Assembly (NCBI GenBank): GCA_002483765.1
Contig: DLIO01000096.1
Span: forward strand, 12,648 to 30,504
Source of the DNA: Lentisphaeria bacterium UBA7640
GTDB taxonomy: Bacteria > Verrucomicrobiota > Lentisphaeria > Victivallales > Victivallaceae
DNA: 17,857 nt
Direction: 5' to 3'
Under the pieces are notes generated by a model, which worked only from the letters and a program-made list of their open reading frames with translations, had not been told where the DNA came from and searched no databases. Every line of letters begins with the position of its first letter. The stretch's first letter is position 1. A program made the translations under genes and the position numbers. This document shows, piece after piece, positions 1-8,152 of this stretch.

Positions 1-32
1 TCTCCAACTCTCCAAATCTCCAACTCTCCAAA
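1..32. repeat. 8-base tandem repeat array, left end
   Basis: Four consecutive 8-base units, alternating TCTCCAAC and TCTCCAAA. The reverse complement is the unit TTGGAGA plus one variable base, which is the unit that ends the window at 17803-17857. The array touches base 1, so its true length is unknown. No gene overlaps it. Confidence 0.85.
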
Positions 33-57
33 TTAAAATACCTAGTGCCGATTATGA

Positions 58-86
58 TTGAAAACTTGAGCAGTAGGTGTTATCTT
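58..86 (+). promoter_or_regulatory. Candidate sigma-70-type promoter for the MFS gene
   Basis: TTGAAA at 58-63 (5 of 6 to TTGACA) and TATCTT at 81-86 (4 of 6 to TATAAT) are separated by exactly 17 bases and end 28 bases before the start codon at 115. This is a pattern match by eye in A+T-rich DNA. Confidence 0.4.
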
Positions 87-114
87 TTAGGTTTTAATCG
101 GAAACAATAATAAA

Positions 115-1416
115 ATGCAAAACCAGCATCAAGTCCTTACCGCGACTCAAATCAACTGCGCTAAAAGTAATGCCATCATGTCCGCATGTTATGGTTCGTT
201 ATCTGCCGGCTTGATCGGCGATAGTCCGATAATTATGATTATGGCGGAAAAGATGAATGCTGGCCCCATGATCTCTCTGATGACCACTGCGCTGATCCCT
301 TTGGCGTACTTCTTAATGCTTTTGCCAATGGGCTGGGTTGCGGCAAGAGTTGGTTATCGCAAGACCATTATTGGTTGTACCTCGGTGGGTTTTTGCGCTA
401 TGTTACTTCTGACATTTTCACCACAGTTTGGTGTCGCTGGAAAATCAGTAATGATGCTATCAATTGCCGGATTCGGCGTTTGCATGGCAGCTTACAACGC
501 CGCATGGTTTCCATTTATTGATAATTTTCTTCCCCAAAACCAACGTTCTTCATTTTTTGGAATTTTGCGTTTCAGCTGGCAAAGTTTCAGTGTCCTATTT
601 TTCTTTTTATGTGGATTAATGATCGGCAAATCGCCCTCGATTTGGATGTTGCAAACAGTAGCATTGTTGGCATCATTCAGTTTAATCGGCCGAATTATAC
701 ATATAGCAAAAATTCCACAAACTAGTGAAAAAGCAGAACCGGTTAATTTTTTCGAGGGACTTACGGATGTGGTGCGCAATAAAGCACTAACGGGTTATTC
801 AGTTTATCTTTGCTTTCTTTATCTGTTTTGTTTTGCGACTCAACCGGTAGCATTTATCTATATTAAAAACGGTTTAAATATCCCTGCGAATATCGTAATC
901 ATCATTTCGGCAATTGCGCTGAGCGGCTCAATTTTCGGTTTCCTGATTGCAGGCAGCGTGATTCGGACATTTAACACTTACCGCGTGATTGTGTTTTCGC
1001 ACCTGATGTTTATTTTAATCAATTTCGGTATATTTTTCGCTGGCGGCAACTCATGGATAAATATCGCGTTGATTACGCTGTTGTTGCTAATCAACTCACT
1101 GATGCTATCGCTAATCTCTGTGACTACTACCAGTGAAATGTTTGCGATGGCCAGCAATTGGAACCGGGCCATGAGCATGGCTTTCTGTGGTTGTTTTTAT
1201 TCTTTGGGTAGCGGCGCTGCTAGAATGCTGTCGTCAATTATTCTGGGTTCTGGGATATTGTCCGCACAGTGGAGCATTGGGTTAACTCAATTTTCAAATT
1301 ACCAAACTATTTTTCTAATCAACGGTTGTGCGTTACTTTTTATTTCGTTGATGTTATTGATGGTGCCGGCGGTTTTTCCAAAAGGAACTTACCGTTACGC
1401 CGTGCTCACTCAATGA
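115..1416 (+). CDS. MFS-type membrane transporter
   Basis: The 433-residue protein is almost wholly hydrophobic, with about 12 membrane-length segments, as in major facilitator superfamily permeases of the inner membrane. Between the first two long helices is GWVAARVGYRKT (residues about 78-89), which fits MFS motif A (G-x3-D/R-x-G-R-R/K) and marks the cytoplasmic loop 2-3. A more polar loop at about residues 200-225 would be the link between the two six-helix halves. The substrate cannot be read from the sequence. The ATG at 115 is preceded by only a weak purine stretch (GGAAAC at 100-105), so the start is likely but not certain. The gene stands alone and is followed by a GC-rich hairpin shared with the convergent gene on the other side. 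Confidence 0.8.
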   Translation: MQNQHQVLTATQINCAKSNAIMSACYGSLSAGLIGDSPIIMIMAEKMNAGPMISLMTTALIPLAYFLMLLPMGWVAARVGYRKTIIGCTSVGFCAMLLLTFSPQFGVAGKSVMMLSIAGFGVCMAAYNAAWFPFIDNFLPQNQRSSFFGILRFSWQSFSVLFFFLCGLMIGKSPSIWMLQTVALLASFSLIGRIIHIAKIPQTSEKAEPVNFFEGLTDVVRNKALTGYSVYLCFLYLFCFATQPVAFIYIKNGLNIPANIVIIISAIALSGSIFGFLIAGSVIRTFNTYRVIVFSHLMFILINFGIFFAGGNSWINIALITLLLLINSLMLSLISVTTTSEMFAMASNWNRAMSMAFCGCFYSLGSGAARMLSSIILGSGILSAQWSIGLTQFSNYQTIFLINGCALLFISLMLLMVPAVFPKGTYRYAVLTQ

Positions 1417-1464
1417 TAAAATTATCGGCATTGAAAATTATTGTATCGAGCTAAAGCGGATCTT

Positions 1465-1512
1465 TAATTAGCGCGCGCATAATGCGCGCGCGAATTAGGA
1501 ACGATAGTTACA
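1465..1512. repeat. REP-like palindrome, copy 1
   Basis: Near-perfect inverted repeat centred on base 1481. The arms run 1465-1480 and 1482-1497, with one mismatch (1470 against 1492) and a single-base centre. The core is GCGCGCGCAT and its complement. It sits in the 103-base gap between the convergent MFS and glycosyltransferase genes and could act as a two-way terminator, although it has no T tract. A second copy lies at 9641-9687. In both, the heptamer AGTTACA starts exactly 25 bases to the right of the centre, so this is a dispersed element and not just a terminator. Confidence 0.75.
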
Positions 1513-1519
1513 TTAGTTT

Positions 1520-2701
1520 TCAGTCGCGTGAAAACTTCAAATCAAGGCGATATTGCCGAACTGATTCTTGCGCGTCCTCAAATGATGTTCGCGAAAATGC
1601 TGAGACGGTGCGTTCCAGATGGTGAACCAATTTCAAAGTGCGAAAACCATCGAGCCAAGTGTGAAATGCCGCGCGTAACGCGACATCATTTGCCGGAGTA
1701 TTCCGTAATATTTTGGGCCATGATTCACTAAACTTTTGTGACGTCATAAAATCTATAGTTTGATTGTGCAGAACACTCGGTAGAGCTTCAACTAATTCCG
1801 TTGGAGGCGTGTTGGCAACTAAATCAAAAAGTTGTTTCAGCTCAATAAAAATCCCAAAATCATAAAAACCTAACGCCTGACCTTCGATGATTTTGCCGAG
1901 GCGCGGGCCAGTACCAAAGGCGACGCGACTGGAAACTCTTCCAGCAGGATAAATAGTCGTGCTATCAATAAAACCGATTTCTCCTAGTTTGCGAAGTGAT
2001 TGCGCAAAATAAAAATCTTCGCCGCCATTGCGGATTCGCATGCCGCCACAACGCACGTATTCATCAGCCCAACAGATTGTTGCCGAACCCAATGAGTGAA
2101 ATGCATAAGGCGAACCCGCCCAGCGCAACCCTTCGACATAATAGCGCATAAAGAACTCATATTCGATCACCGCTTGGCGCAATTTCGGGTCATCGGGCAA
2201 TTGGTGATTGAAATTAACCACGGCACCGCTCCATTGTGGGTTTTTCTCCATCGCTTGAGCTATGTTTTGCAGATAATTTGGTTTCGTTAAAGTGTCTGCA
2301 TCGAGACAAAACAACAATGGTCGAACGCTCCAGTCAAGCTTGGTCAACGCGATATCCATGCCGAGTTTACGGGCACCGCCAACTCCGCCTTCAAGCACGG
2401 TATTCAGGTAAAATAGATTCGGCAATTTCGAGTTATTCAACATCTCCACAGTGCGCAGGTTATTTTCTACAATCTCTGGCGATGCGTCGGATGGTTGATT
2501 GATCACGATTAAAAACAAAGTATCTTCAAGCATTGACTCGGGATTGCTGGCAAGACTGTTTAGCGTTGCGGCGAGATAGTGAAATTCCGCCATCGCTGGA
2601 ATCACTACTGCGCGGTGGAAACGTGGTTCCGGCTCAAAGGGAACAAGTGGAGCGACGTGACCTCGTTTCTCCAAATAACGATTAACTAGAGGAGGAATCA
2701 C
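1520..2701 (-). CDS. Family 2 glycosyltransferase
   Basis: The 393-residue protein has the GT-A layout of family 2 glycosyltransferases. There is a nucleotide-sugar half beginning with AVVIPAMAE (residues 31-39), a DxD-type metal and nucleotide motif in FCLDADT (D134, D136), and an acidic catalytic-loop candidate in NGGEDFYF (E228, D229). No membrane segment is obvious, so it is probably cytosolic or peripheral. Acceptor and sugar are unknown. The start is GTG at 2701-2699, which overlaps the TGA stop of rsmA in a GTGA junction, a strong sign of translational coupling. A GGAA stretch lies just upstream inside rsmA. Glycosyltransferases of this kind commonly build cell-surface polysaccharide, but nothing here fixes the pathway. 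Confidence 0.8.
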   Translation of the reverse strand: MIPPLVNRYLEKRGHVAPLVPFEPEPRFHRAVVIPAMAEFHYLAATLNSLASNPESMLEDTLFLIVINQPSDASPEIVENNLRTVEMLNNSKLPNLFYLNTVLEGGVGGARKLGMDIALTKLDWSVRPLLFCLDADTLTKPNYLQNIAQAMEKNPQWSGAVVNFNHQLPDDPKLRQAVIEYEFFMRYYVEGLRWAGSPYAFHSLGSATICWADEYVRCGGMRIRNGGEDFYFAQSLRKLGEIGFIDSTTIYPAGRVSSRVAFGTGPRLGKIIEGQALGFYDFGIFIELKQLFDLVANTPPTELVEALPSVLHNQTIDFMTSQKFSESWPKILRNTPANDVALRAAFHTWLDGFRTLKLVHHLERTVSAFSRTSFEDAQESVRQYRLDLKFSRD

Positions 2702-3513
2702 AGCATTTCCGCTAATTTGAGATAATCCGCAACCGGAATGTTATCAGGACGAAATGTCGGATCAATTTCAGCTTTTTTCAGCGCCGCCAATGCGGCTTCC
2801 TGGGTAAATAACGCGCTAAGTGGCTTATGGATCATTTTGCGACGTTGTATAAATACCGATCGGGCAATTTGCGATACTTTATTACGTAATTCCAGAGTTG
2901 GAGTTTCAGGAAGGAGGTCAAATAGTACCAACGCCGAATCAACTTCAGGTTGAGGCTGAAAAACCTGTTTGGGAACCGTGCGCAAAATCCTCGTTTTGTA
3001 AAGCAACTGGGTTCGCACGGAAAGTGCACCGTAGTTTTTGGTTCCAGATTTAGCAGCTAAACGTTGTGCCATCTCCTTCTGTAACATAAATAACATCTGA
3101 ACTGGAGGATTTGGCAAATCAATCAAACGCCCAATGAAAATACTGCTGACCGCGTATGGTAAATTGGCAATCGAACGAAAGGGTTGTTCTAGCGGAACCA
3201 GCGGTTCCAACGGAACTTTGCAAGCGTCACCCTCGATGAGTTGAAAATTTGGATCATCAATGTTTTCACGCAGATAAGCGGCTAAACGATGGTCAAATTC
3301 AATAGCGCGCACTTTGGCGCCGGTAGCTAGAAGAGCTCGCGTTAAAACCCCAAATCCGGGACCGGCCTCCAAAATAATTTCATCTGGTTGGGGCGCGGCA
3401 GTGCGAACAATAAATTCAAGTAGATTATTATCAATCAGAAAATTTTGTCCAAGTGCTTTGCCTGGATGGAAATCCAAATACATCATTAAGGCGTCTAGTT
3501 CTATTTTATTCAT
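2698..3513 (-). CDS. rsmA: 16S rRNA dimethyladenosine transferase RsmA/KsgA
   Basis: RsmA dimethylates two adjacent adenosines in the 3' terminal helix of 16S rRNA, using S-adenosylmethionine, late in small-subunit assembly. The 271-residue length is typical. Visible motifs are KALGQNFLID (19-28), the SAM-binding loop EAGPGFG (49-55), the acidic residue after strand 2 in AIEFD, and the catalytic motif NLPY (117-120), the N6-adenine methylase signature. FIQRRKMIHKPL near the C-terminus matches the conserved rRNA-binding helix region of the family. It is the first gene of a minus-strand pair and overlaps the downstream glycosyltransferase by 4 bases. No clear ribosome binding site precedes the ATG, so a start on a short leader is possible. 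Confidence 0.95.
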   Translation of the reverse strand: MNKIELDALMMYLDFHPGKALGQNFLIDNNLLEFIVRTAAPQPDEIILEAGPGFGVLTRALLATGAKVRAIEFDHRLAAYLRENIDDPNFQLIEGDACKVPLEPLVPLEQPFRSIANLPYAVSSIFIGRLIDLPNPPVQMLFMLQKEMAQRLAAKSGTKNYGALSVRTQLLYKTRILRTVPKQVFQPQPEVDSALVLFDLLPETPTLELRNKVSQIARSVFIQRRKMIHKPLSALFTQEAALAALKKAEIDPTFRPDNIPVADYLKLAEML

Positions 3514-3655
3514 ATATTGATGTACTGTTAAAGTATTTACATTTAAAGATCAGCATAAATTCACCTGGTTTAGAGTTTTTGCAATATAGCACTGGCAACG
3601 CGTAAATCCAAAATTGGAAGCCGAAAAAATCGAACTGATGAAATTTTACTTTCTG

Positions 3656-3685
3656 TTGCTTGTTAAATTCGGGCGCAGTGATAAT
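3656..3685 (+). promoter_or_regulatory. Candidate promoter of the lipoprotein-UXS-murF-murE operon
   Basis: TTGCTT at 3656-3661 and GATAAT at 3680-3685 (5 of 6 to TATAAT) with an 18-base spacer, 50 bases before the lipoprotein start. The -35 half is poor (3 of 6). It lies in the 222-base gap between divergent rsmA and this operon, which must hold promoters for both. I could not pick a convincing one for rsmA. Confidence 0.3.
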
Positions 3686-3735
3686 TTATTCTTGTTATTC
3701 AGAATGAAAAAATATGAAACGGGAAGGATCACCAA

Positions 3736-4317
3736 ATGATACGAAAAATGTTCTTTGCATTGTCCTGCGTGGCTTTGCTGTTAGCCGGAGCTGGTTGCGC
3801 TCGGATAATTTCGGTAGCGGAAGCACTTCAACAACCCAAAGAAGCTAAGATATTCACCGCTTATAACATCTGGTATCAAGATCCCGCCAATATCTCTTCA
3901 GTTAATTATCAAAAAGGTGCGCGGTTCATTCCTATTGGTACTGAAATTGAGATCATTGAAGCCGACGAACAGAAAATCGTTTTTAAAGATAAAAATGATT
4001 TTAAATTCACTCTACATTTTGACCGAAGCATGATGATGATACCGATCCAAGACTATATCAGACAAACTTTTACCCTTAAAAGCAAAACGGAACAAGTCGA
4101 GGGGCTAAGTCCGGAAGCATTGCAAAATATTGAGCGCGGCATCGTTGTTGAAAGCATGACTCGCGATGAAGTTAAAATGGTCTGCGGCCCGCCTCCAGCG
4201 TTTCGCACGCCAGATATTAGCAATGCCACTTGGATATATTTTTTGGATGTCAATGAAACTTACAGAGTGATTTTCGGCGACAAGCGGGTTAAAGTTATCA
4301 TGAACATCAACGATTGA
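3736..4317 (+). CDS. Lipoprotein with a BamE/SmpA-like C-terminal motif
   Basis: The 193-residue protein opens with a basic start (MIRK), a hydrophobic stretch and a lipobox-like GAGC ending at Cys21. It should therefore be exported and lipidated, probably reaching the outer membrane. The middle (about 35-110) is an unrecognised beta-rich stretch. Near the C-terminus, residues 138-169 contain VESMTRDEVKMVCGPPPAF followed by WIYF. This follows the SmpA/OmlA (BamE) pattern of a Met-Thr-x-x-Glu-Val helix, a G-x-P turn and a tryptophan-tyrosine strand. BamE fold proteins help outer-membrane protein assembly, but the motif also occurs in unrelated small lipoproteins, so the function is open. A good ribosome binding site (GGAAGGA, 3722-3728) precedes ATG 3736. 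It leads the UXS-murF-murE operon. Confidence 0.65.
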   Translation: MIRKMFFALSCVALLLAGAGCARIISVAEALQQPKEAKIFTAYNIWYQDPANISSVNYQKGARFIPIGTEIEIIEADEQKIVFKDKNDFKFTLHFDRSMMMIPIQDYIRQTFTLKSKTEQVEGLSPEALQNIERGIVVESMTRDEVKMVCGPPPAFRTPDISNATWIYFLDVNETYRVIFGDKRVKVIMNIND

Positions 4318-4325
4318 GCGTTAAA

Positions 4326-5270
4326 ATGAGAAGAAAAACATTTCTGGTCACTGGCGGTAGTGGATTTATTGGTTCCCATCTTTGTGAAAGACTGTTGCAA
4401 GACGATCACGACGTGATCTGTGCCGATAATTTTTTCACCGGTTCTAAGGATAATATCCGTCACCTTTTGGACAATCCTAATTTCGAACTAGTGCGCCATG
4501 ACATAACGTGGCCGCTTTATGTTGAAACCGATGCGATTTTCAATCTTGCATGCCCGGCTTCTCCGATCCATTATCAACGCGATCCAGTACAAACAACTAA
4601 GACCTGTGTTCTTGGCGCAGTAAATATGCTTGGTTTGGCGAAACGTCTAAAAATACCAATTCTCCAAGCCTCCACTTCAGAAGTTTACGGCAACCCGCTG
4701 GAACATCCGCAGACTGAGTCTTACTGGGGCAATGTTAACCCCATTGGCATACGAAGCTGTTACGATGAAGGAAAACGTTGTGCCGAAACCCTATTTTTCG
4801 ACTATCATCGACAATTAAATACCGAAATTAAAGTTGTGAGAATTTTCAATACTTACGGCCCAAGAATGCGTCCGGATGATGGTCGCGTCGTTAGCAATTT
4901 CATCGTTCAAGCACTAAAAGGTAATGATATCACTATTTATGGCAGTGGCGAACAAACTCGCAGTTTCTGCTACGTTGCCGACTTAATTGATGGACTGGTC
5001 AAAATGATGGCAACCGATGCAACAGTAACTGGCCCGATCAATCTCGGCAATCCAAGTGAGTTTACGATGTTGCAGCTAGCAAAATTAGTGATTGAACTGA
5101 CTGGTTCCAAGTCGAAACTGGTTTTTGAATCACTACCGAAAGATGATCCGGTCAAACGTCGTCCAGACATTACTAAAGCAAAAAAAGTTCTTAATTGGGA
5201 ACCTACAATCCAACTTCGTGAAGGATTAACGGCAACCATTAAATATTTCGATTCATATCTCAAAAGGTGA
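4326..5270 (+). CDS. UDP-glucuronate decarboxylase (UXS-type SDR)
   Basis: Extended short-chain dehydrogenase that converts UDP-glucuronate to UDP-xylose with bound NAD, in the cytosol, to feed surface polysaccharide synthesis. From ATG 4326 the protein has 314 residues. It shows the NAD-binding GGSGFIGSH (10-18), ADNFFTGSKDNI, the UXS-typical NLACPASPIHYQRDPVQT, the STSEVYG strand, the catalytic YDEGK (Y146, K150), RIFNTYGPRM, and the substrate loop GSGEQTRSFCYV. An in-frame TTG at 4314, overlapping the lipoprotein stop, would add four residues. I prefer ATG 4326 because MRRKTFLVTGG is the normal length for the family, though neither start has a strong ribosome binding site. The sequence fits the UXS subfamily better than dTDP-glucose dehydratases. 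It is 8 bases behind the lipoprotein and 3 ahead of murF. Confidence 0.88.
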   Translation: MRRKTFLVTGGSGFIGSHLCERLLQDDHDVICADNFFTGSKDNIRHLLDNPNFELVRHDITWPLYVETDAIFNLACPASPIHYQRDPVQTTKTCVLGAVNMLGLAKRLKIPILQASTSEVYGNPLEHPQTESYWGNVNPIGIRSCYDEGKRCAETLFFDYHRQLNTEIKVVRIFNTYGPRMRPDDGRVVSNFIVQALKGNDITIYGSGEQTRSFCYVADLIDGLVKMMATDATVTGPINLGNPSEFTMLQLAKLVIELTGSKSKLVFESLPKDDPVKRRPDITKAKKVLNWEPTIQLREGLTATIKYFDSYLKR

Positions 5271-5273
5271 TTT

Positions 5274-6668
5274 ATGGCTGCAAGTAATTTCAACGCAGCC
5301 GAACTAGCGGCAGCATCCGGCGGTGAATGGTTGACCACACCGCCTGAAGATTTCTCCGTTGAACAGATCGTCACCGATACTCGGCAGGATTGTTCAAATA
5401 GTTTATTTTTAGCTTTATCGGGAATGAATTTTGATGCTCACGACATGTTAGAAAATGCGCTCAAGGCAAATGCCGCCGCACTCTGCATAAAGCGAACATT
5501 CAAAGATCGTATAAAGCCGGAATGGAATATCCCAGTATTGTTGGTTAAAAATACACTCGATGCTTATCAGAAAATCGCAAGTTTTCACAAAAACCGTTTC
5601 CCTAATTTACGAACCGTAGCCATTACCGGCAGCGTTGGTAAAACCAGTATCAAAGAAATTATCCGCTCAATACTACAAGCCGCTGTCGGAGCAGATGCGG
5701 TATTAGCCACTGATGGTAATACCAATAATCAAATCGGAGTGCCTAAAAATCTTTTACGGCTCAAGGAACACCATCAGTTCGCGATTATTGAGATGGGAAC
5801 CAATCATCATGGCGAGATTGAACCATTATGCCGCTGCGCCTCACCTGATGTGGCATTAGTTGGAGCAATTGCGCCGTGCCACCTCGAATTCTTAGGCAAT
5901 CTTGAAGGCGTAACCCGAGAAAAAGCGATGGTTTTTAGCTATTTAAAGCCAAATGGCACTGCAGTTTTTCCCGACGAATGTGCAGGAACAAAAATGCTGA
6001 GTTTGGCGGCAGCTCCATTCAAAAACTTTTGTTTCGGCATGACTGCCAATGCCGATTTCCGTGCTTCATATCACGGTGGACATCTTCACGGCAGCACCGT
6101 TGAAATATTTCTGCGCCCTTTTAATACTACAATTAAAATTGAATGGCATTTGACCGGTGCGCATCAAGCCTATAATTCGGCGGCAGCGGTTGCAGTTGCA
6201 ACTAGCCTCGGTTTAAATGCAGAGACCATTGCTAAAGGTTTAAGAACGTGCGTTTTGCCTGGAATGCGCCAAGCAGTAACTGAGATCAACGGAGTAAACT
6301 GGATTAACGATGCCTACAATGCTAATTCTACGAGTATGATGGCGGCATTTCAATGGTTGTCCGAATTTATTGTCACTCGCGATTTAGTGCTGGTTCTGGG
6401 CGATATGGGCGAACTTGGAGCCAATGCCGAGGCGGAACACCAAAACACACTAACAGCGGCTTTTAAGCTGTTCCCTGACGCCCAATTCCGTCTTGTTGGC
6501 CCAATGATGGGTCGTGCTGCTGAAGAGTTGAAACTCCAAGGTAATTTCCGCTGTTTTTCTGACTCTGCGACTGCCGCACCAGAAATCAATGCTGAACTGA
6601 GTCCTGGAATGACCGTACTGCTAAAAGGTTCACGCTACATGCAGCTGGAAAAAATTCTCCCAGCGTGA
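5274..6668 (+). CDS. murF: UDP-MurNAc-tripeptide--D-alanyl-D-alanine ligase MurF
   Basis: MurF adds D-Ala-D-Ala to the UDP-MurNAc tripeptide in the last cytosolic step of the peptidoglycan precursor pathway. The 464-residue protein has the three-domain Mur ligase plan. The N-terminal substrate domain holds the uridine-binding stretch DTRQDCSNSLFLAL. The ATP-binding domain has P-loop GSVGKTS (119-125), the NTNNQIGVP motif typical of MurF, and EMGTNHHGEI. The C-terminal domain contains INDAYNANSTSM and VLGDMGELG. Its start ATG is 3 bases after the UXS stop, with an AGGTG ribosome binding site that overlaps that stop. It precedes murE, the reverse of the usual order. Confidence 0.95.
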   Translation: MAASNFNAAELAAASGGEWLTTPPEDFSVEQIVTDTRQDCSNSLFLALSGMNFDAHDMLENALKANAAALCIKRTFKDRIKPEWNIPVLLVKNTLDAYQKIASFHKNRFPNLRTVAITGSVGKTSIKEIIRSILQAAVGADAVLATDGNTNNQIGVPKNLLRLKEHHQFAIIEMGTNHHGEIEPLCRCASPDVALVGAIAPCHLEFLGNLEGVTREKAMVFSYLKPNGTAVFPDECAGTKMLSLAAAPFKNFCFGMTANADFRASYHGGHLHGSTVEIFLRPFNTTIKIEWHLTGAHQAYNSAAAVAVATSLGLNAETIAKGLRTCVLPGMRQAVTEINGVNWINDAYNANSTSMMAAFQWLSEFIVTRDLVLVLGDMGELGANAEAEHQNTLTAAFKLFPDAQFRLVGPMMGRAAEELKLQGNFRCFSDSATAAPEINAELSPGMTVLLKGSRYMQLEKILPA

Positions 6669-6674
6669 TGAATA

Positions 6675-8105
6675 ATGGATAAAATCCTACAAATCCTGAA
6701 CGCGCATCATCTGCTGAACGGTAAAATCTATGGTTCAAGTTCGGTCACACCGTCAAGAGTCGTCAATGATTCGCGCAAAGTGCAACCCGGCTGTGTATTT
6801 GTTGCCATTCCAGGACAGAAATCTGACGGCCATGATTTTTTGCAAAGTGCTGCAGAACGCGGAGCGACACTGTTAATTCATAGCAAAACCATTGATTACT
6901 CCACTTTACCACCGACTTCGGCGATGCTCAAAGTAAAAGACCCATATTTTGCTTACTCGTTACTTTGCGAACATTTTCACGGTTATCCAGCACGAAAATT
7001 CAAACTCCACGGCATTACCGGCACTAATGGCAAAACTACCACTGCATTCCTGATGCAACGAATTTTCAACGAATCGCAACATCCATGTGGCTTGATTTCA
7101 ACTATTAAATACGCTTTCGGCAATAGCGAACGCGAAGCCGCGCGCACAACTCCGGAAGCCAACGAACTTCAAGAGCTTTTTTCCGAGATCGCCAATAATG
7201 GCTGTACCGATGCAGTTATGGAATTCTCCAGCCACGGACTGGACCAACATCGCGCTGGAGTTCCACAACTCGAAACCGCCATCTTTACCAACCTGACCCG
7301 TGACCATCTCGATTATCATCAAAATATGGAAAACTATTTTGCGGCAAAAAAAACGCTATTCACCGATTATTCAGCTCCTCACAAAATCATTAATATTGAC
7401 GACCCACACGGACAACGCCTCAAAGATGAAATCCCCGATGCAGCCACTTTTGGTAAAACCATTGGTGCCGATTATCAGATTGACCACATTCAATTAAACG
7501 CTGCTGGCAGCCTGTTTACACTTAATCAGCAAGTAGTACGCACCAATTTGTGCGGCGAACACAATATCTACAATCTTTGTGGCGCGCTGATTGCGGCTGT
7601 GGCGATCAAGATTCCGCTCGCAACTGCAATCGCCGCGGCCGATGGGCTAAAAATCCCTGGACGACTTGAGCATTTTAAGATCAAAAGAGCGCATTTTTAT
7701 GTAGATTACGCGCATACTCCAGACGCTCTGGAACGTGTTCTGAATTTGTTGCGTAAGTTAACTGATAAACGCCTGATTGTGATTTTCGGCTGTGGTGGTG
7801 ATCGCGATCGCTCCAAACGTCCGTTAATGGGACGCATTGCCGCGCTCAACTCTGATCTGGCAATTGTCACTTCCGATAATCCACGAAACGAGGATCCTAA
7901 CGTCATTATTGACGAAATATGTGCAGGAATTCCAAGTGGACATAAAATTAAAGTTGAACCGGATCGGCGTTACGCCATTCAATACGCCAAAGCATTAACC
8001 GAATCTGGCGACATTGTTTTAATTGCCGGCAAAGGCCACGAAACCTATCAGGAAATTCAAGGCATCAAATACCATTTTGATGACTGTGAAGAACTACTAA
8101 AATAA
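6675..8105 (+). CDS. murE: UDP-MurNAc-L-Ala-D-Glu--meso-diaminopimelate ligase MurE
   Basis: MurE adds the third residue of the peptidoglycan stem peptide in the cytosol. The 476-residue protein shows the P-loop GTNGKTT (116-122), TTPEANELQELF, the substrate and metal region SSHGLDQHR and TNLTRDHLDYH, the carbamylated-lysine region NYFAAKKTLF, the linker VDYAHTPDALE, GCGGDRDRSKRP, and DNPR (401-404) followed by NEDP. DNPR is the signature of enzymes that select meso-diaminopimelate and not lysine, so the cell probably has DAP-type peptidoglycan. The gene starts 6 bases after murF and ends the operon. The stretch behind it has only a weak 5-bp hairpin before the convergent lipoprotein gene. 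Confidence 0.95.
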   Translation: MDKILQILNAHHLLNGKIYGSSSVTPSRVVNDSRKVQPGCVFVAIPGQKSDGHDFLQSAAERGATLLIHSKTIDYSTLPPTSAMLKVKDPYFAYSLLCEHFHGYPARKFKLHGITGTNGKTTTAFLMQRIFNESQHPCGLISTIKYAFGNSEREAARTTPEANELQELFSEIANNGCTDAVMEFSSHGLDQHRAGVPQLETAIFTNLTRDHLDYHQNMENYFAAKKTLFTDYSAPHKIINIDDPHGQRLKDEIPDAATFGKTIGADYQIDHIQLNAAGSLFTLNQQVVRTNLCGEHNIYNLCGALIAAVAIKIPLATAIAAADGLKIPGRLEHFKIKRAHFYVDYAHTPDALERVLNLLRKLTDKRLIVIFGCGGDRDRSKRPLMGRIAALNSDLAIVTSDNPRNEDPNVIIDEICAGIPSGHKIKVEPDRRYAIQYAKALTESGDIVLIAGKGHETYQEIQGIKYHFDDCEELLK

Positions 8106-8152
8106 CTCAAGTCGTCATACTGATTGTAGTATCAAGCTTTTAATCGTTTTAA

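Noticed and set aside
1..32. CRISPR array or telomere-like end from the short terminal repeats
   Set aside because: Units are 8 bases and directly joined, with no spacers, and no cas gene is nearby. A tandem repeat explains them fully.
2096..3520. Several open frames of 64-88 codons on the plus strand across the glycosyltransferase and rsmA genes
   Set aside because: They lie antisense to two well-supported genes, show no domain-like sequence and have no ribosome binding sites.
8117..8132. Hairpin ATACT-GATTGT-AGTAT behind murE as terminator
   Set aside because: The stem has only 5 A+T-rich pairs and the following T-rich stretch is broken, so it is too weak to call.
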